From the NCBI GenBank assembly GCA_007570785.1, contig ML661885.1, positions 20,278,883 to 20,342,882 of the forward strand: a stretch of DNA of 64,000 bases. The letters are read 5' to 3'. Position numbers and translations under genes: made by a program. This DNA comes from Antilocapra americana (lineage: Eukaryota; Chordata; Mammalia; Artiodactyla; Antilocapridae). Under the pieces are notes generated by a model. The model worked only from the letters and a program-made list of their open reading frames with translations. It was not told where the DNA came from and made no database searches. Positions 24,185 to 35,525 of the stretch are shown here, piece by piece. Numbering within the stretch: the first letter of the stretch is position 1; every line of letters starts with the position of its first letter.

Positions 24185-24529
24185 ATACTTATACTGTCGA
24201 GTCCCATCAAGCTTTATTATAGCTCTTCAATGGAGTTATTGGACATTATTATCAGCCCAGCTAATAATAAAGTGACACTTTGTTTTATATTTTGCTACTG
24301 TTTTTCATGTGCAATCTACTTAAGATAGCCCAGTGGTGGCTAGAGTAATGGACAAGGGAAGATTCATAAATTTGTGCCCTGTAGAATAATATCAAATGTC
24401 ATAAAACCACACCCTTGAATCTACCAACTCTGTTACCAGCAATATGTGGAACCATCATCATATTATGCTAGGGTCAGTTCAGTGTCCTTCCAAGAGATCA
24501 CCTTGTTCATTGTCTTTACCAGATAGAGT

Positions 24530-25059
24530 CATCTTAAATTACACTTTAAAAAATGTTTAATCCTGTTCAAAAATCATCAAGGCTGAAGATTCTTCACTCT
24601 CTATGAAATAAATTTTAATCTGAGACCCTAGCACTCATGATGCTCTGTAATCTGGGCCCAATTTAAATTTCTTACATATAATATTAATAAATGCTCAGTA
24701 AATACTTGTCTAATTAATTTTCCATCCTCAACAGGTTCTCACTCTCCCCTGAACTTGCATTGTCATTCCTACTTTTATGACCTTGGCTCATCCTGTAATC
24801 AACTGCCAACGCAAAATACCTGCCATAATCCTACCCATCTAAATAGAACAAATACAAAATCCATTTACTACAATCCATTTTCCAATTCCAAACCATAGGA
24901 ATATTCTCTTCATATAACTCCTCTGCCTTTTTGACCTAAATTTTTAATTCTAGCATTGTACATATTCTATATGTAAGCATATATTCCTAGCATTTAAAAA
25001 AATAGCTTATTACCCCATCTAGATTGTAAACTTCTCTAGGACTTTCACTCTTAGTACCT
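24530..25059 (+). repeat. L2 LINE 3' end, plus (ancient)
   Basis: Patterns such as CAAAAATCATCAAGGCTG, TGTAATCTGGGCCCAATTT and AGATTGTAAACTTCTCTAGG match the L2 3' end. Cut by the BovB copy at 25060. Confidence 0.65.
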
Positions 25060-26474
25060 CAGTTCAGGTCAGTTCAGTCACTCAGTTGTGTCCGATTCTT
25101 GGCGACCCCATGGACCACAGCATGCCAGGCCTCCTTGTCCATCACCATCTCATGGAGTTTATTCAAACTAATATTCATTGAGTCCGTGATGCCATCCAAC
25201 CATCTCATCCTCTGTTGTCCCCTTCTCCTCCTGACTTCAGTCTTTCCCAGAATCAGGGTCTTTTCAAATGAGTCAGTTCTTCACATCAGGTGGCCAAAGT
25301 ATTGGAGTTTCAGCTTTAGCATTAGTCCTTCCAATGAGTATTCAGGACTGATTTCCTTAGGATGGACTGGTTGGATCTCCCTGCAGTCCAAGGGACTCTC
25401 AAGAGTCTTCTCCAACACCACAGTTTAGAAGCATCAATTCTTCGGTGCTCAGCTTTCTTTATAGTCCAACTCTCACATCCATACATGACTACTGGAAAAA
25501 CCACAGGTTTGACTAGACAGATCTTTGTTGGCAAAGTATTGTCTCCCCTTTTTATATGCTGTCTAGGTTTGTCATAACTTTTCTTTCAAGGAGTAAGCAT
25601 CTTTTAATTTCATGGCTGCAATCACCATCTGCAGTGATTTTGGAGCCCAAGAAAATAAAGTCTATTACTGTTTCCACTGCTTCCTCATTTATTTCCCATG
25701 AAGTGATGGGACTAAATGCCATGATTTTAGTTTTCTGAATGTTGAGTTTTAAGTCAACTTTTTCACTTTCCTTTTTCACTTTCATCAAGAGGCTATTTAG
25801 TTCTTCTTCACTTTCTGCCATAAGAGTGGTGTCGTCTGCATATCTGAGGTTATTGATATTTCTCCCAGCAATTTGGATTCCAGCTTGTGCTTCATCAAGC
25901 CCAGGGTTTCTCATGATGTACTCTGCATATAAGTTAAATTAGCAGGGTGACAATATACAGTCTTGACATACTCCTTTCCCTATTTGGAACCAGTCTGTTT
26001 TTCCATGTCCAGTTCTAACTGTTGCTTCCTGACATGCATATAGATTTCTCAAGAGGCAGGTCAGGTGGTCTGGTATTCCCATCTCTTAAAGAATCTTCCA
26101 GGTTGTTGTGGTCCACACAGTCAAAGGCTTTGGCATAATCAATAAAGCAGAAATAGATGTTTTTCTGAAACTCTCTTGCTTTTTTGATGATCCAGAGGAT
26201 GTTGACAATTTGATCTCTGGTTTCTCAGCTTTTTCTAAATCCAGCTTGAGCATCTGGAAGTTCACACTTCATGTACCACTGAAGCCTGGCTTGGAGAATT
26301 TTGAGCATTACTTTACTAGCATGTGAGATGAGAGCAATTGTGCAGTAGTTTTAGCATTCTTTGGCTTTGTCTTTCTTTGGGATTGGAATGAAAACAGACC
26401 TTTACCAGTCCTGTGGCCATGGCTGAGTTTCCCAAATTTGCTGACATATTGAGTGCAGCACTTTCACAGCATCA
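25060..26474 (-). mobile_element. BovB LINE, 5'-truncated, minus (1.4 kb)
   Basis: The longest BovB copy here. The antisense strand encodes broken pieces of the RTE-class reverse transcriptase, including NNLRYADDTTLMAESEEEL (catalytic YADD) within 25552-25914 and a C-terminal piece at 25322-25534 (VVFPVVMYGCESWTIKKAEH). Perfect 11-bp target-site duplication TCTTAGTACCT at 25049-25059 and 26475-26485. Frameshifts and stops show it is dead. Confidence 0.95.
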
Positions 26475-26485
26475 TCTTAGTACCT

Positions 26486-27149
26486 AGATTTCTTCATTAA
26501 TCTTTCCCTGGAAACTCACCCTGAAATAATCTCTCTACTTTGGCTATTTAGTACTTATTTTCTATAGACTTCATTTATCCCTTGATTATATCCAATATGT
26601 TATTTGCTATTTGTCATAGATTATTATTATTGTTATTATAGTCTTCATAGGTTCTTGCTTAGTGAAATAGAATTTAAGTTCCTTGAAGTCACAGGATTTC
26701 ATTCTTACAATGTCTAGAACTGCAGTATGTAAAAATTTGTATATAAAGAGACAAAAAGGGCAAAGGACCAGAAGTCAGAAGACCTGGGTTCTAGTCCATG
26801 GTTTAGTTAACCAACCATCCATGTTGGGCAGTCTTTTAATAAACCTTTCTGGGTTTTTTTAGAGTAAATTTGCTATGGAGATTATTAAGATATTTTATAG
26901 ATTTATTTTCTGATATTTGGGCCATAGTGTGCCTCTTTCTATGGTGTCCAAATTGAGACACAAAAAGAAGTATCTACCTCTGAAAAGAGGATAGGAACAA
27001 AGGAGAACTCTGATATTTGGAAGCTGTCAGTGGTATACCTGAATTGAGTCAGGGTTATATAAAGGTTTGAATACGTCCAGAGGATATTTTTGGTTTTGCT
27101 TTGCTGCCTTCCAGGTGTTGGTTACTCAACTATCTGAGCAAGCATAGTA
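26486..27149. other. Intergenic, with MIR and L2-like remnants
   Basis: A MIR-like stretch lies near 26755-26870 (GTCAGAAGACCTGGGTTCTA). TAGAATTTAAGTTCCTTGAA near 26665 resembles an L2/L3 tail. No coding pattern. Confidence 0.5.
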
Positions 27150-27655
27150 TATTAATTAGGGTTCTCCAAAGAACAGAACTTATAGAAAGGGAGAAAGAGA
27201 GACTGATTGATTTAATTTATTGATTTTAAGTAACTGGCTCCTGTGATTGTAGAAACTTGGCAAGTTTAAAATTTGTAGATCCTTTTAGGCTGGAGACCCA
27301 GGGTAGAATTACGGTTTTGGTCCAAAGGCACTCTGCTGCCAGATTCCTTCTAAGTAAGGGGAAACTTTCAAATGATGGGATGAAGCCCTCCCCCCTTATA
27401 TGGAGCTGTTGTTGCTAAGTCCTGTCCAACTCTGCAGTCCCATGAACTGAAGCACTCCAGGCTACCCTGTCCTTCACTATCTCCCAAAGTCTGCTTAAAT
27501 TCATGTTCTTTGAGTCAGAGGGCGATTATGGAGGGCAATTTGCTTTACTCAAAAATTACCAATTTAAATGCTAATTTCATCCAGAAAACATCTTCATAGT
27601 ATATCTAGAATAATATCTGGCCTCGCCAAATCAACACATTAAACTAACCATCACG
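27150..27655 (+). mobile_element. MLT2-like ERVL LTR, interrupted
   Basis: Starts near TATTAATTAGGGTTCTCCAA and ends near CACATTAAACTAACCATCAC, with GGCTGGAGACCCAGGGTAGA and GGAGGGCAATTTGCTTTACT inside. This fits an old ERVL LTR. A BovB/SINE fragment is inserted at about 27405. Confidence 0.65.
27405..27522 (-). mobile_element. BovB-derived 3' fragment, minus, inside the old LTR
   Basis: Antisense BovB-type sequence (GTTGTTGCTAAGTCCTGTCC ... TTTGAGTCAGAG), flanked by a short duplicated TTATATGGA/ATTATGGA of the host LTR. Confidence 0.75.
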
Positions 27656-27888
27656 CATAGATTCTGTCATTGAGGAAAATAGAGAATACTTCAGATGACT
27701 TCCACTTATTTCATCCCATGGACAGTTTATCAGTCCTCTCTTTCGTGATCTGAGAGAGAACATAAATCTAGTGCTTTCCCTTTTGTCATTCTCATCAGAC
27801 TTAGTGTCCTTACTTAGAAAAAGCAGTTATGCTACAGTCGTGCATCTCAAGTTAGAGAATTTATTTACATATTCTAATCCTGCCACTT

Positions 27889-28100
27889 CCCAGGTGGCTC
27901 AGTGGTAAAGAATATGCCTGCAATGCAGGAGATGCAGGTTCAATCCGTGGGTCAGGGAGATTCCCTGGAGAAGGAAATGGCAACCCACTCCAGTATTCTT
28001 GCCTGGGAAATCCTATGGATAGAGGAGCCTGGTAGGCTATAGTCCATGGGGTCTCAAACAGTTGGACACGACAACGACTAAACAGCAACAACCACCATGA
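27889..28100 (+). mobile_element. Bov-tA SINE, plus
   Basis: Complete Bov-tA with tRNA head then Bov-A unit and an AACAGCAACAACCACCATGA tail. Perfect 10-bp duplication CCTGCCACTT at 27879-27888 and 28101-28110. Confidence 0.95.
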
Positions 28101-28110
28101 CCTGCCACTT

Positions 28111-30194
28111 GCTCACTATAAATTTTAAAAAGCCACTTACTCAAATTGACTCTCTGTTTCTTTGAAATGAAAATGAAAAGGATAAGGCAGGTTATGAGGA
28201 TCACATGAAACTATATGGGAAATGGTTTTCATATTATATATTAAATGGTCTTCATATTAACTATAATCTTTGTGTATTAAATAAATACTCTCTGCCTACC
28301 TAAAAGAACTATTTTGAAAACTATATCATTCATTCACATCTATTCACTCAGCAAATATTTATTAAATATTTTTAAATAAATATTTATTAAATATAAAAAA
28401 AACCACTGATCAAAATATTAAACCAAGTTTCTCTAAAACAACAATTTCCTACAAAAAATGTAGAGAATTATCAAAAGCACTGAATGAATAGCTGGTATTC
28501 TGTATAGTTGCTACCAACTCAGGTACTATTGGACCTGGGCTGGAATAACTTTTAATAACAGCACTTGTTCATTAAATTGACACTACTATCTATCTATAAA
28601 GGAGTCTTTGGTCAGGTTCCCTATAAGCAAGATCTAAGAGGGAGAGTCTTGCAGCAGTGATTTGTTAGGAGACTTCCTGAGTGAAGGAAGCAGGTAGGGC
28701 AATAGGGTAGAAGAAAGGTAAGCAAGGATATAGTCTTACCTGAAGACTGGCTTCAGCCCACCTGAGTCAAAGGTTAATTTGTGGTACCCCAGAATCAGTC
28801 ACTGGCTGTGGGCTGCCTCCCTGATGGTGAGACCATAACCTCCCAGGGGAAGAAAGTAGCCATGGGTTATCAGCCAACATAATTAACAAATGGGGCCGGG
28901 GGCACCTTCCAGTATAAAGGGAATCTGAAAACAGGGCAACAATAACCTTTAGTACAAAGTGACAGTGATGTTCATAAAAATAACAAGCACTGCAAAGGTG
29001 TTCAGGACTTTCTGACTCCTCAAGTCAGACTTACTAACATCTATATAGTCTTTTACATAATTCAAATGCTCTGAAAACTGCTACTCCTTAATATATAAAT
29101 TAAATTCCTATGAATAATAATATCTTATTATATGGAATTTCTCTTTATTATATAAGTTTTATTATGTTTTGAAAACAGAACCAGAAGAGATTCTTATTTC
29201 TGTTTTGTTGATTATCTGTCAGCTGCTAAGAAACAAATGTGAATAGGTTTAAGCAATTCTGTTTCTTGGAAACAGCAAGCAAATAGTTGTTGGATTTGTA
29301 TGATAAAATTAGGTCAACAACATACTCAACTTTTACTTTTGAAATGCATTCTAAGGAAAAAGTAAGTAAACAGAATAATGTACTTTCATTGTAAAACTGT
29401 AAAAAGCAACTTTTCTAGAAAGATAGGTTTGCACATGTGGGCATTTGTATAAATAGTTAAAGCAGATAATGCTAATAACGTGTATCCACAATGAAAATTA
29501 GCGCTTTAGTTTTTTACTTTCACCATTAATTCTTAAGGCAAAACCAAGTGATCAATTATCTTAATAAGTAGCATGTGTTTATACGGTGAACTTGTAAATA
29601 GTTGTTTCCATTAAAAGGTAGCTGCGGAAACTAGAGGATCTAGTAATTGTTTTAAGAAATAGAGCCATAAAGCTTTTAAAATCATAAAGAAGTGCCAAGG
29701 TATTCATTTAGGTGATTTAAAAATTTTCCTTCTTTGTTCTTAGTATAAATACGCTGACATCATCATCATCATTATATAATATTTATTTGTAATACTTTCC
29801 AACATTTAAAGGAAACTGTTTTAAAAGTTGTGAGAAGCTGTTATGATTAATAATAGCACAAGGGGGAAAGGACTCAATATTTTTCTTTTTCTTGTTTTTC
29901 TTCCTCCAGGTGGGAAAAGGAGCATCTAAATATAGTTTGCTTTCCTGGCAACAAAAGGCAAAACTGGATAAAGCTGAAATTCACAAAGTTTCAAAATATT
30001 CTGGGCATTGGTTCCTATTTGAATTTTTAGAGTTACCTTATATCTTAAAAGACACTAGAAAAAATGTTGTTGTTGTCTTCTCTACTCTGAATTTAAATTG
30101 TCTCCATTTTCTTAGGATTAGGTTTGGCTATACTCAGAAAAGCATGTAAATAAATACCCTCATAATTTAGAGGTGAAGAGAACTTTCATAAAAA
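28111..30194. other. Intergenic, repeat-poor, one unclassified block
   Basis: 28600-28920 looks like a decayed interspersed element (GTCAGGTTCCCTATAAGCAA ... CACCTTCCAGTATAAAGGG) that I cannot name. About 28990-30190 holds no repeat I recognise. A short CAT/ATC tract is at 29758-29772. The 85-codon frame at 29892 has no recognisable family. Confidence 0.45.
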
Positions 30195-31090
30195 CTCAAG
30201 TGCACATTTCATAAAGAAAACATATTGATGGACTTGACAAAATTAAATTTAAGGACTTCTATTCAATGACAGGTGTCATAGACAAAGATATCCAATATTT
30301 GACAACCTAGAAAAATATTTTTGAACTAATCAAAATCAGCAAGAGCTTAAAATCTAAAATATACAGAGAAACTTACAAATCCATGACAAAAAGATGATAA
30401 TCACAACATAAAATAGGGATGCATGTGTGCATACTCAGTGAATAAGTCATGTCCACCTCTTTGTGATCCCATGCACTGTAACCTACCAGGCTCCTTTGTC
30501 CATGGCATTTCCCAGGCAAGCATACTGGAGTGGGTTGCCATTTCCCATTCCAGGGGATCTTCCTGACCAGGATTTGAACCCGTGTCTCCTGTATTGGCAG
30601 GTGGATTCTTTACCACTGAGCCACCAGGGAAACCCCATAAAACAGTGATTAAATTAGACAATTCCTTGAAAGTCAAATATGAATTAGCAAATATATGAAG
30701 AGATACCAACTCTTTATTCTCAGTAGACTGGAAAAAATTAGACCTAAGCCAGTATAAAATAGATACAGGAAGATGAGTACTCTTAAACAGTGCTGGTGGC
30801 AGGATACACTGGTACAGACATTGCACAGAACAATCTGGGCATACTTACTGGAAATGAAGGCGATCCAGTAATCCATTCCAGGGATGCATCCCAGAGGAAC
30901 TTGATTCCAGGTTCATAAGGGGACAGTTACAAAGATGTTCATTGTAGCTGCAAGTTAGAGGAAGCTGGGTGCCTATCACTACAGGAAGAAGTAAATAAAA
31001 TGTGGTATATGTATTTGGTAAAATACATTTCAGCACTTGGAAGCAATAAACTAGTGTTTTATACAGTAGCATAGGTGAATCTCTAAATGA
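30195..31090 (+). mobile_element. Old L1 LINE ORF2-3' fragment, plus, split by a SINE
   Basis: Sense L1 remnants before the SINE (GATGGACTTGACAAAATTAA, TCATAGACAAAG) and after it (AAACAGTGCTGGTGGCAGGA, AATCCATTCCAGGGATGCAT, AAGATGTTCATTGTAGCTGC). All frames broken. Confidence 0.7.
30414..30635 (-). mobile_element. Bov-tA SINE nested in L1, minus
   Basis: Antisense Bov-tA ending GAGCCACCAGGGAAACCC, with short duplication CATAAAA at 30407-30413 and 30636-30642. Confidence 0.9.
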
Positions 31091-31129
31091 ATGTTTATTT
31101 AGAATCAATTACTTTTATAAGCTGGACCT

Positions 31130-31312
31130 CAACATCTAAGACTAATAGCCTATTGAATATATTGTCTTCTATTGCTCTGTATTATGTCTCACTCAGGCTT
31201 CCTCTACTAGATGTTATCTTCCTGGAAACCAAAGAGACTGCTTTGGAGCTCTCTGTTGTGCCTAGAACAGTGTTACATATGTAGGAGTATCTCAATAAGT
31301 ATTTGAATTAAT
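31130..31312 (+). repeat. L2-like 3' tail, plus (ancient)
   Basis: CTAGATGTTATCTTCCTGGAAAC then GTGCCTAGAACAGTG and CTCAATAAGTATTTGAATTAA fit the L2 3' end pattern. Confidence 0.5.
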
Positions 31313-32796
31313 AGATTTTAATTTCAGATTTTGAATTGTGTGTGGCCAGAGATGGACAGATGTGATCATAATTGAAGGTTTAAAACTATTCATCCTTTTG
31401 CAGCTAGGAATTAGTTTTGAAAGTAGAGGAGAGCAGAGAATCCTGAAAGAAATGAAGTTCTTTATGGAACTAGAGGAGAAAGAAGTAGAATAATCACTTT
31501 CACACTGTGAATGGAGTAACCCTCCAAAAGTCTGCCTTAGGATCTTCTTTTCTCCTTTTCTTAATGTTTTCTTGTTCAGTATTATAACTATGTCCCTGAA
31601 CACATAAAACTTTTTGTTTTACTTCAGTCTAAAAATAAGACTAATAAGAGCTAACTCAGAATATGGTTCTTCAATCTAGTATACTGTTCAGTCCTTTCTC
31701 TCCAGATTTAAGAAAAAATATGTCCCTTTTGTTTTTGATGAAAATTATCATTTTTGTTATGGTTGCCAAATGTATAAATAAATTTTTATATATTAAATTG
31801 TGGTGGGTCATTCCCTTGGAGACCATGGAGGGTATACATAGTGGGTATATAAATTGAGATTCAGAATTTCATTCAGCTGTGTTCTGAAAAGGATTTGAAT
31901 GAGGGCCAAAGGATGTCTCTGAAAGGGAAATCGATCTCTATGTAAGATCCAACAGGAAGTTGGAGCTCTGAAACAAGAAGATATATGTAGCTTGCTCAGC
32001 ACTTTGGAAGGTGCAAACAAGATGTGGATAGACTCCAGGGAATGGTGGTTGAAGGGAAAGTAATGTGAAGTGGAAAGAATCAGAGATATGATGTAATCAG
32101 ACAAGGGTGCAGTATCTATTTCAGCTACTTAGTAGTTCTGTAATCTGGATAGAGTCAGTAAACATCTCTGAACCTTTGTTTTCTTTTTTTTTATGATAGG
32201 GATATGGGAAGACCTTTAATTCACACTCCTCTATGAATGTTATCAACAGCAAAAAAGATCACTGGCGAGATTAAAAAAAATTAGGAATGATAAAAGCTTT
32301 GGAACATAGAGGAGAAACTGAGCTTTGTTCATTTTAATGACTGGCTTGAAATGAAATGGGCCTGAAACATAGTAGGTACTCAACAAATATTTATTAAGTG
32401 AATATGTCACAGAAAAATGGAATAAATCAAGAAAAATAAAAGCCAGAAGAGGACATTAAGATCAAAGAGATTTTTGGGCCAGGCACGTAGGAGGCAGAGG
32501 AAGGAAGGCAGGCAGATAAGAAATTGTCTTCTTCACCCAGGGGTCAGAACAAGGGAAAGCTAAAGAAGCCAGGGTAGATAATAGTGTTGAGAGAACATTA
32601 CTCCTAAAGATTGGTAGGCACATTTTAGAGTTAAGATTCACAGTAGCTATGCCTACACAAATACACCTTGAACAACCAATCTGAATTATCTGAATTTACA
32701 TTTAAGGTAATTAGAAAGCAAGATGAGGAGGAAGTGAGGAGTCACATGAAATTATCCATTATAGGTGGAATCAGACACACTAGAGTTGAAATCCAA
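31313..32796. other. Intergenic, no gene seen
   Basis: Mixed AT-rich and purine-rich sequence. Frames on both strands are short and without recognisable similarity. An L2/MIR-like tail lies near 32355-32400. Confidence 0.45.
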
Positions 32797-32968
32797 GTTA
32801 ATGTAGCTCAGCTAGTAAAGATTCTGCCTGCGATACAGAAGAACCTGGTCTGATTTCTGGGTTGCGAGGATCTGGTGGAGAAGGGAATGGCTACCCATTC
32901 CAGTATTCTGGTCTGGAGAATTCCATGGGGTCACAAAGAGTCGGACACAACTGAGCAACTTTTACTTT
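32797..32968 (+). mobile_element. Bov-tA SINE, diverged, plus
   Basis: Sense, GTAGCTCAGCTAGTAAAGAT through AGTCGGACACAACTGAGCAAC, with internal deletions. Confidence 0.85.
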
Positions 32969-33612
32969 CACCATTCACTAAGAGCATAAATATTAGCAAA
33001 AAATTAATCTTTGAGACTTCTAGAAATTCAAGACTTTAATTCTAAAAGATGAAAATTATATCTACTTTGTAGAGCTGTTTGAAGATTAGGTAAGTGACTT
33101 ATATGAAAAGGACCTAAAACATGCCTGATAGAATTTTTCAAAAGCATTACTATTATCATTGTTAGTATTTTTACTGTAGCAGTTGTACCCAATAGGGTAT
33201 ATCAGCCAATTCCATTTGTGACTTGACTTCAGTTTAAGAACTTGTGATTTGTAAAATAAGTTGGTAAGTTTTTTTCTCCATTTTGGGTTTTTTTTTTTTT
33301 TTCCAATGTTGGTTTTTCCTTTGTAGTGCTCATTTAAAGCACTCCCATCCCTCACCCCTCCCTGATTCTAACTTTAGTCTTAGCAGCACCAAAGGACCTC
33401 TCCCGACTCATTCCAGGGTGGCTAAGTGGTAGGCAAGGCTGTGGGCTGGCCAGTTAGGCCTAGGATCTCAAATCTCAGAGGAATCAAAGAACCAGAGCAG
33501 AACTAGGGGGAAGGGAGGAGTTGACACAGGCATGTCTCAAGAGTCCATATGAGAGACAGACTGCACCACATACTAAGAGCACCTTCCCAATAAGAGATGG
33601 TGTAGTCTTCAG
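32969..33612. other. Upstream intergenic, no gene seen
   Basis: AT-rich to 33350 with a poly-T run near 33288-33303, then more balanced composition; nothing assigned. Confidence 0.5.
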
Positions 33613-34343
33613 TGCTTGTTTGTGCCTGCACGTTAAGTTGCGGCCAACTCTACCACCTGTACTGCTGATCCTGTTCCGACACCGGTTGTCTCTCTGTTCA
33701 CACTGTTTGCAGAACCCAGGGTAGGCAAGGCGCCAGCTGAGGCTGGAAGGAGACTCGAGGAGCCATAGGAACTGCAGACAGGTTTATTCTCCCCTGTCTG
33801 GCACAGTAGCCATATCACAGTCTCTCTCCTGGCTGACGCAGCAGCCCTAGCAACAGCCACAACGTAACCATAATGAAGCCATACCAGAGTCACAACATAA
33901 CCTCATGTAACATAACCATGTTTCTCCAGTATAGCCCCAATGCAGCAGCAACCAGGTCTTTCATGTTGAAGCTTGCACAGGCCCACCACACAAAGTAGCC
34001 CAAGACCAAGCGAGTACCTCCTGACGCAAATGTGCAGTGCTATATGTGATTTCGGCTGTTACATAATCATGCAAAGTCATTGTCTATAGAACATGGATGA
34101 GAAGGCCCATGAGAACGTGGGGAGAGAGAACCTAACTGGCACCATCTTGTTAATTTCCTACATCACCCTATGGACTGTAGCCTGCCAGGCTCTGACCATG
34201 GGATTCTCCAGGCATGAATACCGGAGTGGGTTGCTGGGCCCTCTGCCAAGAGATCTTCCAGACCCAGGGATCGAATCAGCGTCTCTTAGTCTCCTGCACT
34301 AGCAGTTGGATTCTTTACCACTGGCACCATCTGGGAGGCCCTA
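33613..34343 (-). mobile_element. Bov-tA SINE, minus, split by an LTR
   Basis: The first piece (33613-33657, TTAAGTTGCGGCCAACTCTA) and the second piece (34163-34343, CTATGGACTGTAGCCTGCCA to GCACCATCTGGGAGGCCC) are consecutive parts of one antisense Bov-tA, separated by a 505-bp LTR. Confidence 0.75.
33658..34162 (-). mobile_element. Solo ERV LTR, minus, inserted in the SINE
   Basis: In minus orientation it begins TGTAGGAAATTAACAAG and ends CAGCAGTACA, so it has TG...CA termini. An AATAAA signal (antisense TTTATT at 33783-33788) falls in the right place for R. Flanking hexamers (ACCACC left, TCACCC right) are a plausible decayed 6-bp duplication. No internal viral genes remain. Confidence 0.7.
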
Positions 34344-35039
34344 AGTGCTCAGATTACTTGTTTATAGGGCATTCTTGGATGGAGAATAAAATTCTTCATA
34401 AAGGCTTCTGGTTTGTAAGCTACATACTTTTATAAGCAGACAAACCTAGATATAATGTCAACATTTTGCAACTGAACAGAGGAATAAGAGAATTCATATA
34501 AGATTTGCTATGGAAATTAGACTAATACTGACAAATTGCCAAGACTTATACTGAGTTGGCCAATGAGATGGCTTGTTTATTACTGCTAAATCAAATTTTC
34601 AAAGACATTTAGTTCTGGTGAAATGTGTTGGACTGTTAAGCAGAGGTTTTAGCTAGTTTTGCACTTACCTTCATCCCAAGAGGTTCTGACAGAAACAGGC
34701 TTCCATATTTCATATATAGATTAGTTTCCCCGCTAAACTCCCTGATCAAACCTAGTTTTATGTCACCTCAGTTGGGTGGCCGACCAACTACTTTAGTTCC
34801 AAGTCTGGGGCCCGGGAAGGCCAAGAGTAGCCGAAGAGGAAGGTAGCCCTGGGTTTCCCTTTTATTTTCGGCCCAAGCTTTTCTGCTGAGTAAATTGTTT
34901 CTAAGCCTCGAGAGAAATCTCAGTTCCACAATTCCAGATAGAATGTACGACTTCTGTAGGAAAACGGTCCTAAGACTCATCTATCCGTGTGTGAGGAGAA
35001 AGGCTAGGAAATACACTCAGGTGAAGTGTGACTACACAG
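34344..35039. other. Distal promoter region of ZC2HC1A, no repeat recognised
   Basis: Repeat-free as far as I can see, with GC content rising toward the CpG island. No exon supported on either strand. Confidence 0.5.
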
Positions 35040-35445
35040 CGGGAAACGGAGAGGGTGCTGCTCAGGAGTGGGTAAGACGCGGGGTCTCTGCGTGTTCGCT
35101 TCAAGTCCTCAGAGAGGGACAGATGGCAATTCGGAACTGCACTTGACTGACGGGAACCCTGGGATGCTGAGATATTCTAAACAAAAGGCTAAGGCGTAAG
35201 AAAAACAAGGAGAGAGTCGAACAAAGGCCGCCATAGGGCGGCAGGATGCAATCCAACGCGGTACGGGCTCACCGGGAGAATCGCCGCTGAAGCGCGGAGC
35301 TGGGCGGCCCCAGGGCAGCGGAGGCAGGAGGCGGGCCACCTAGAAGCCACGCCCCCTAACAGCCCCGCCCCTTCCGCGCCGGGCCAATGGGAACTCGGAA
35401 TATTAGCAGGTGGGAGGCGCGGCCGGGTTGCTAGAGCCGGAGCTG

Positions 35446-35469
35446 GGCGGCGGCGGCGGCGGCGGCGGG
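35446..35469 (+). repeat. (GGC)7 trinucleotide tract near the transcription start
   Basis: Seven uninterrupted GGC units followed by GGG, about 40 bp before the start codon. Given the promoter layout it probably lies in the 5' UTR or at the transcription start. Seven units is in the stable range for CGG-type repeats. Confidence 0.9.
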
Positions 35470-35509
35470 TGCAGAGAAGGAGTGCGGCGGATCCCGAAGC
35501 GTTGGCGCA

Positions 35510-35525
35510 ATGGAGGGACTGGAAG
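35510..35525 (+). CDS. ZC2HC1A: ZC2HC1A coding exon 1 (start codon, residues 1-5 plus one base)
   Basis: Sixteen coding bases, ATG GAG GGA CTG GAA G, followed by a consensus donor GTGAGT at 35526. The start has a good Kozak context (G at -3, G at +4). It sits inside the CpG island, about 40 bp downstream of the (GGC)7 tract. The leftover G joins AA of exon 2 to make a Glu codon (phase 1), giving MEGLEENG as the N terminus. This start is chosen because it is the only ATG between the CCAAT/GC-box cluster and the donor that reads in frame into exon 2. A very short first coding exon followed by a long first intron fits the family. The 5' end of the untranslated part cannot be fixed from sequence alone. 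Confidence 0.93.

Noticed and set aside
25552..25914. Reverse-transcriptase-like frame that might suggest an active enzyme or novel RT system
   Set aside because: It is a fragment of a truncated BovB LINE with stops and frameshifts on both sides. The same applies at 21410-21718 and 43784-44220.
29892..30149. 85-codon frame after a pyrimidine tract
   Set aside because: Not called as a gene: the frame is short, with no family resemblance. Kept only as a low-interest finding.
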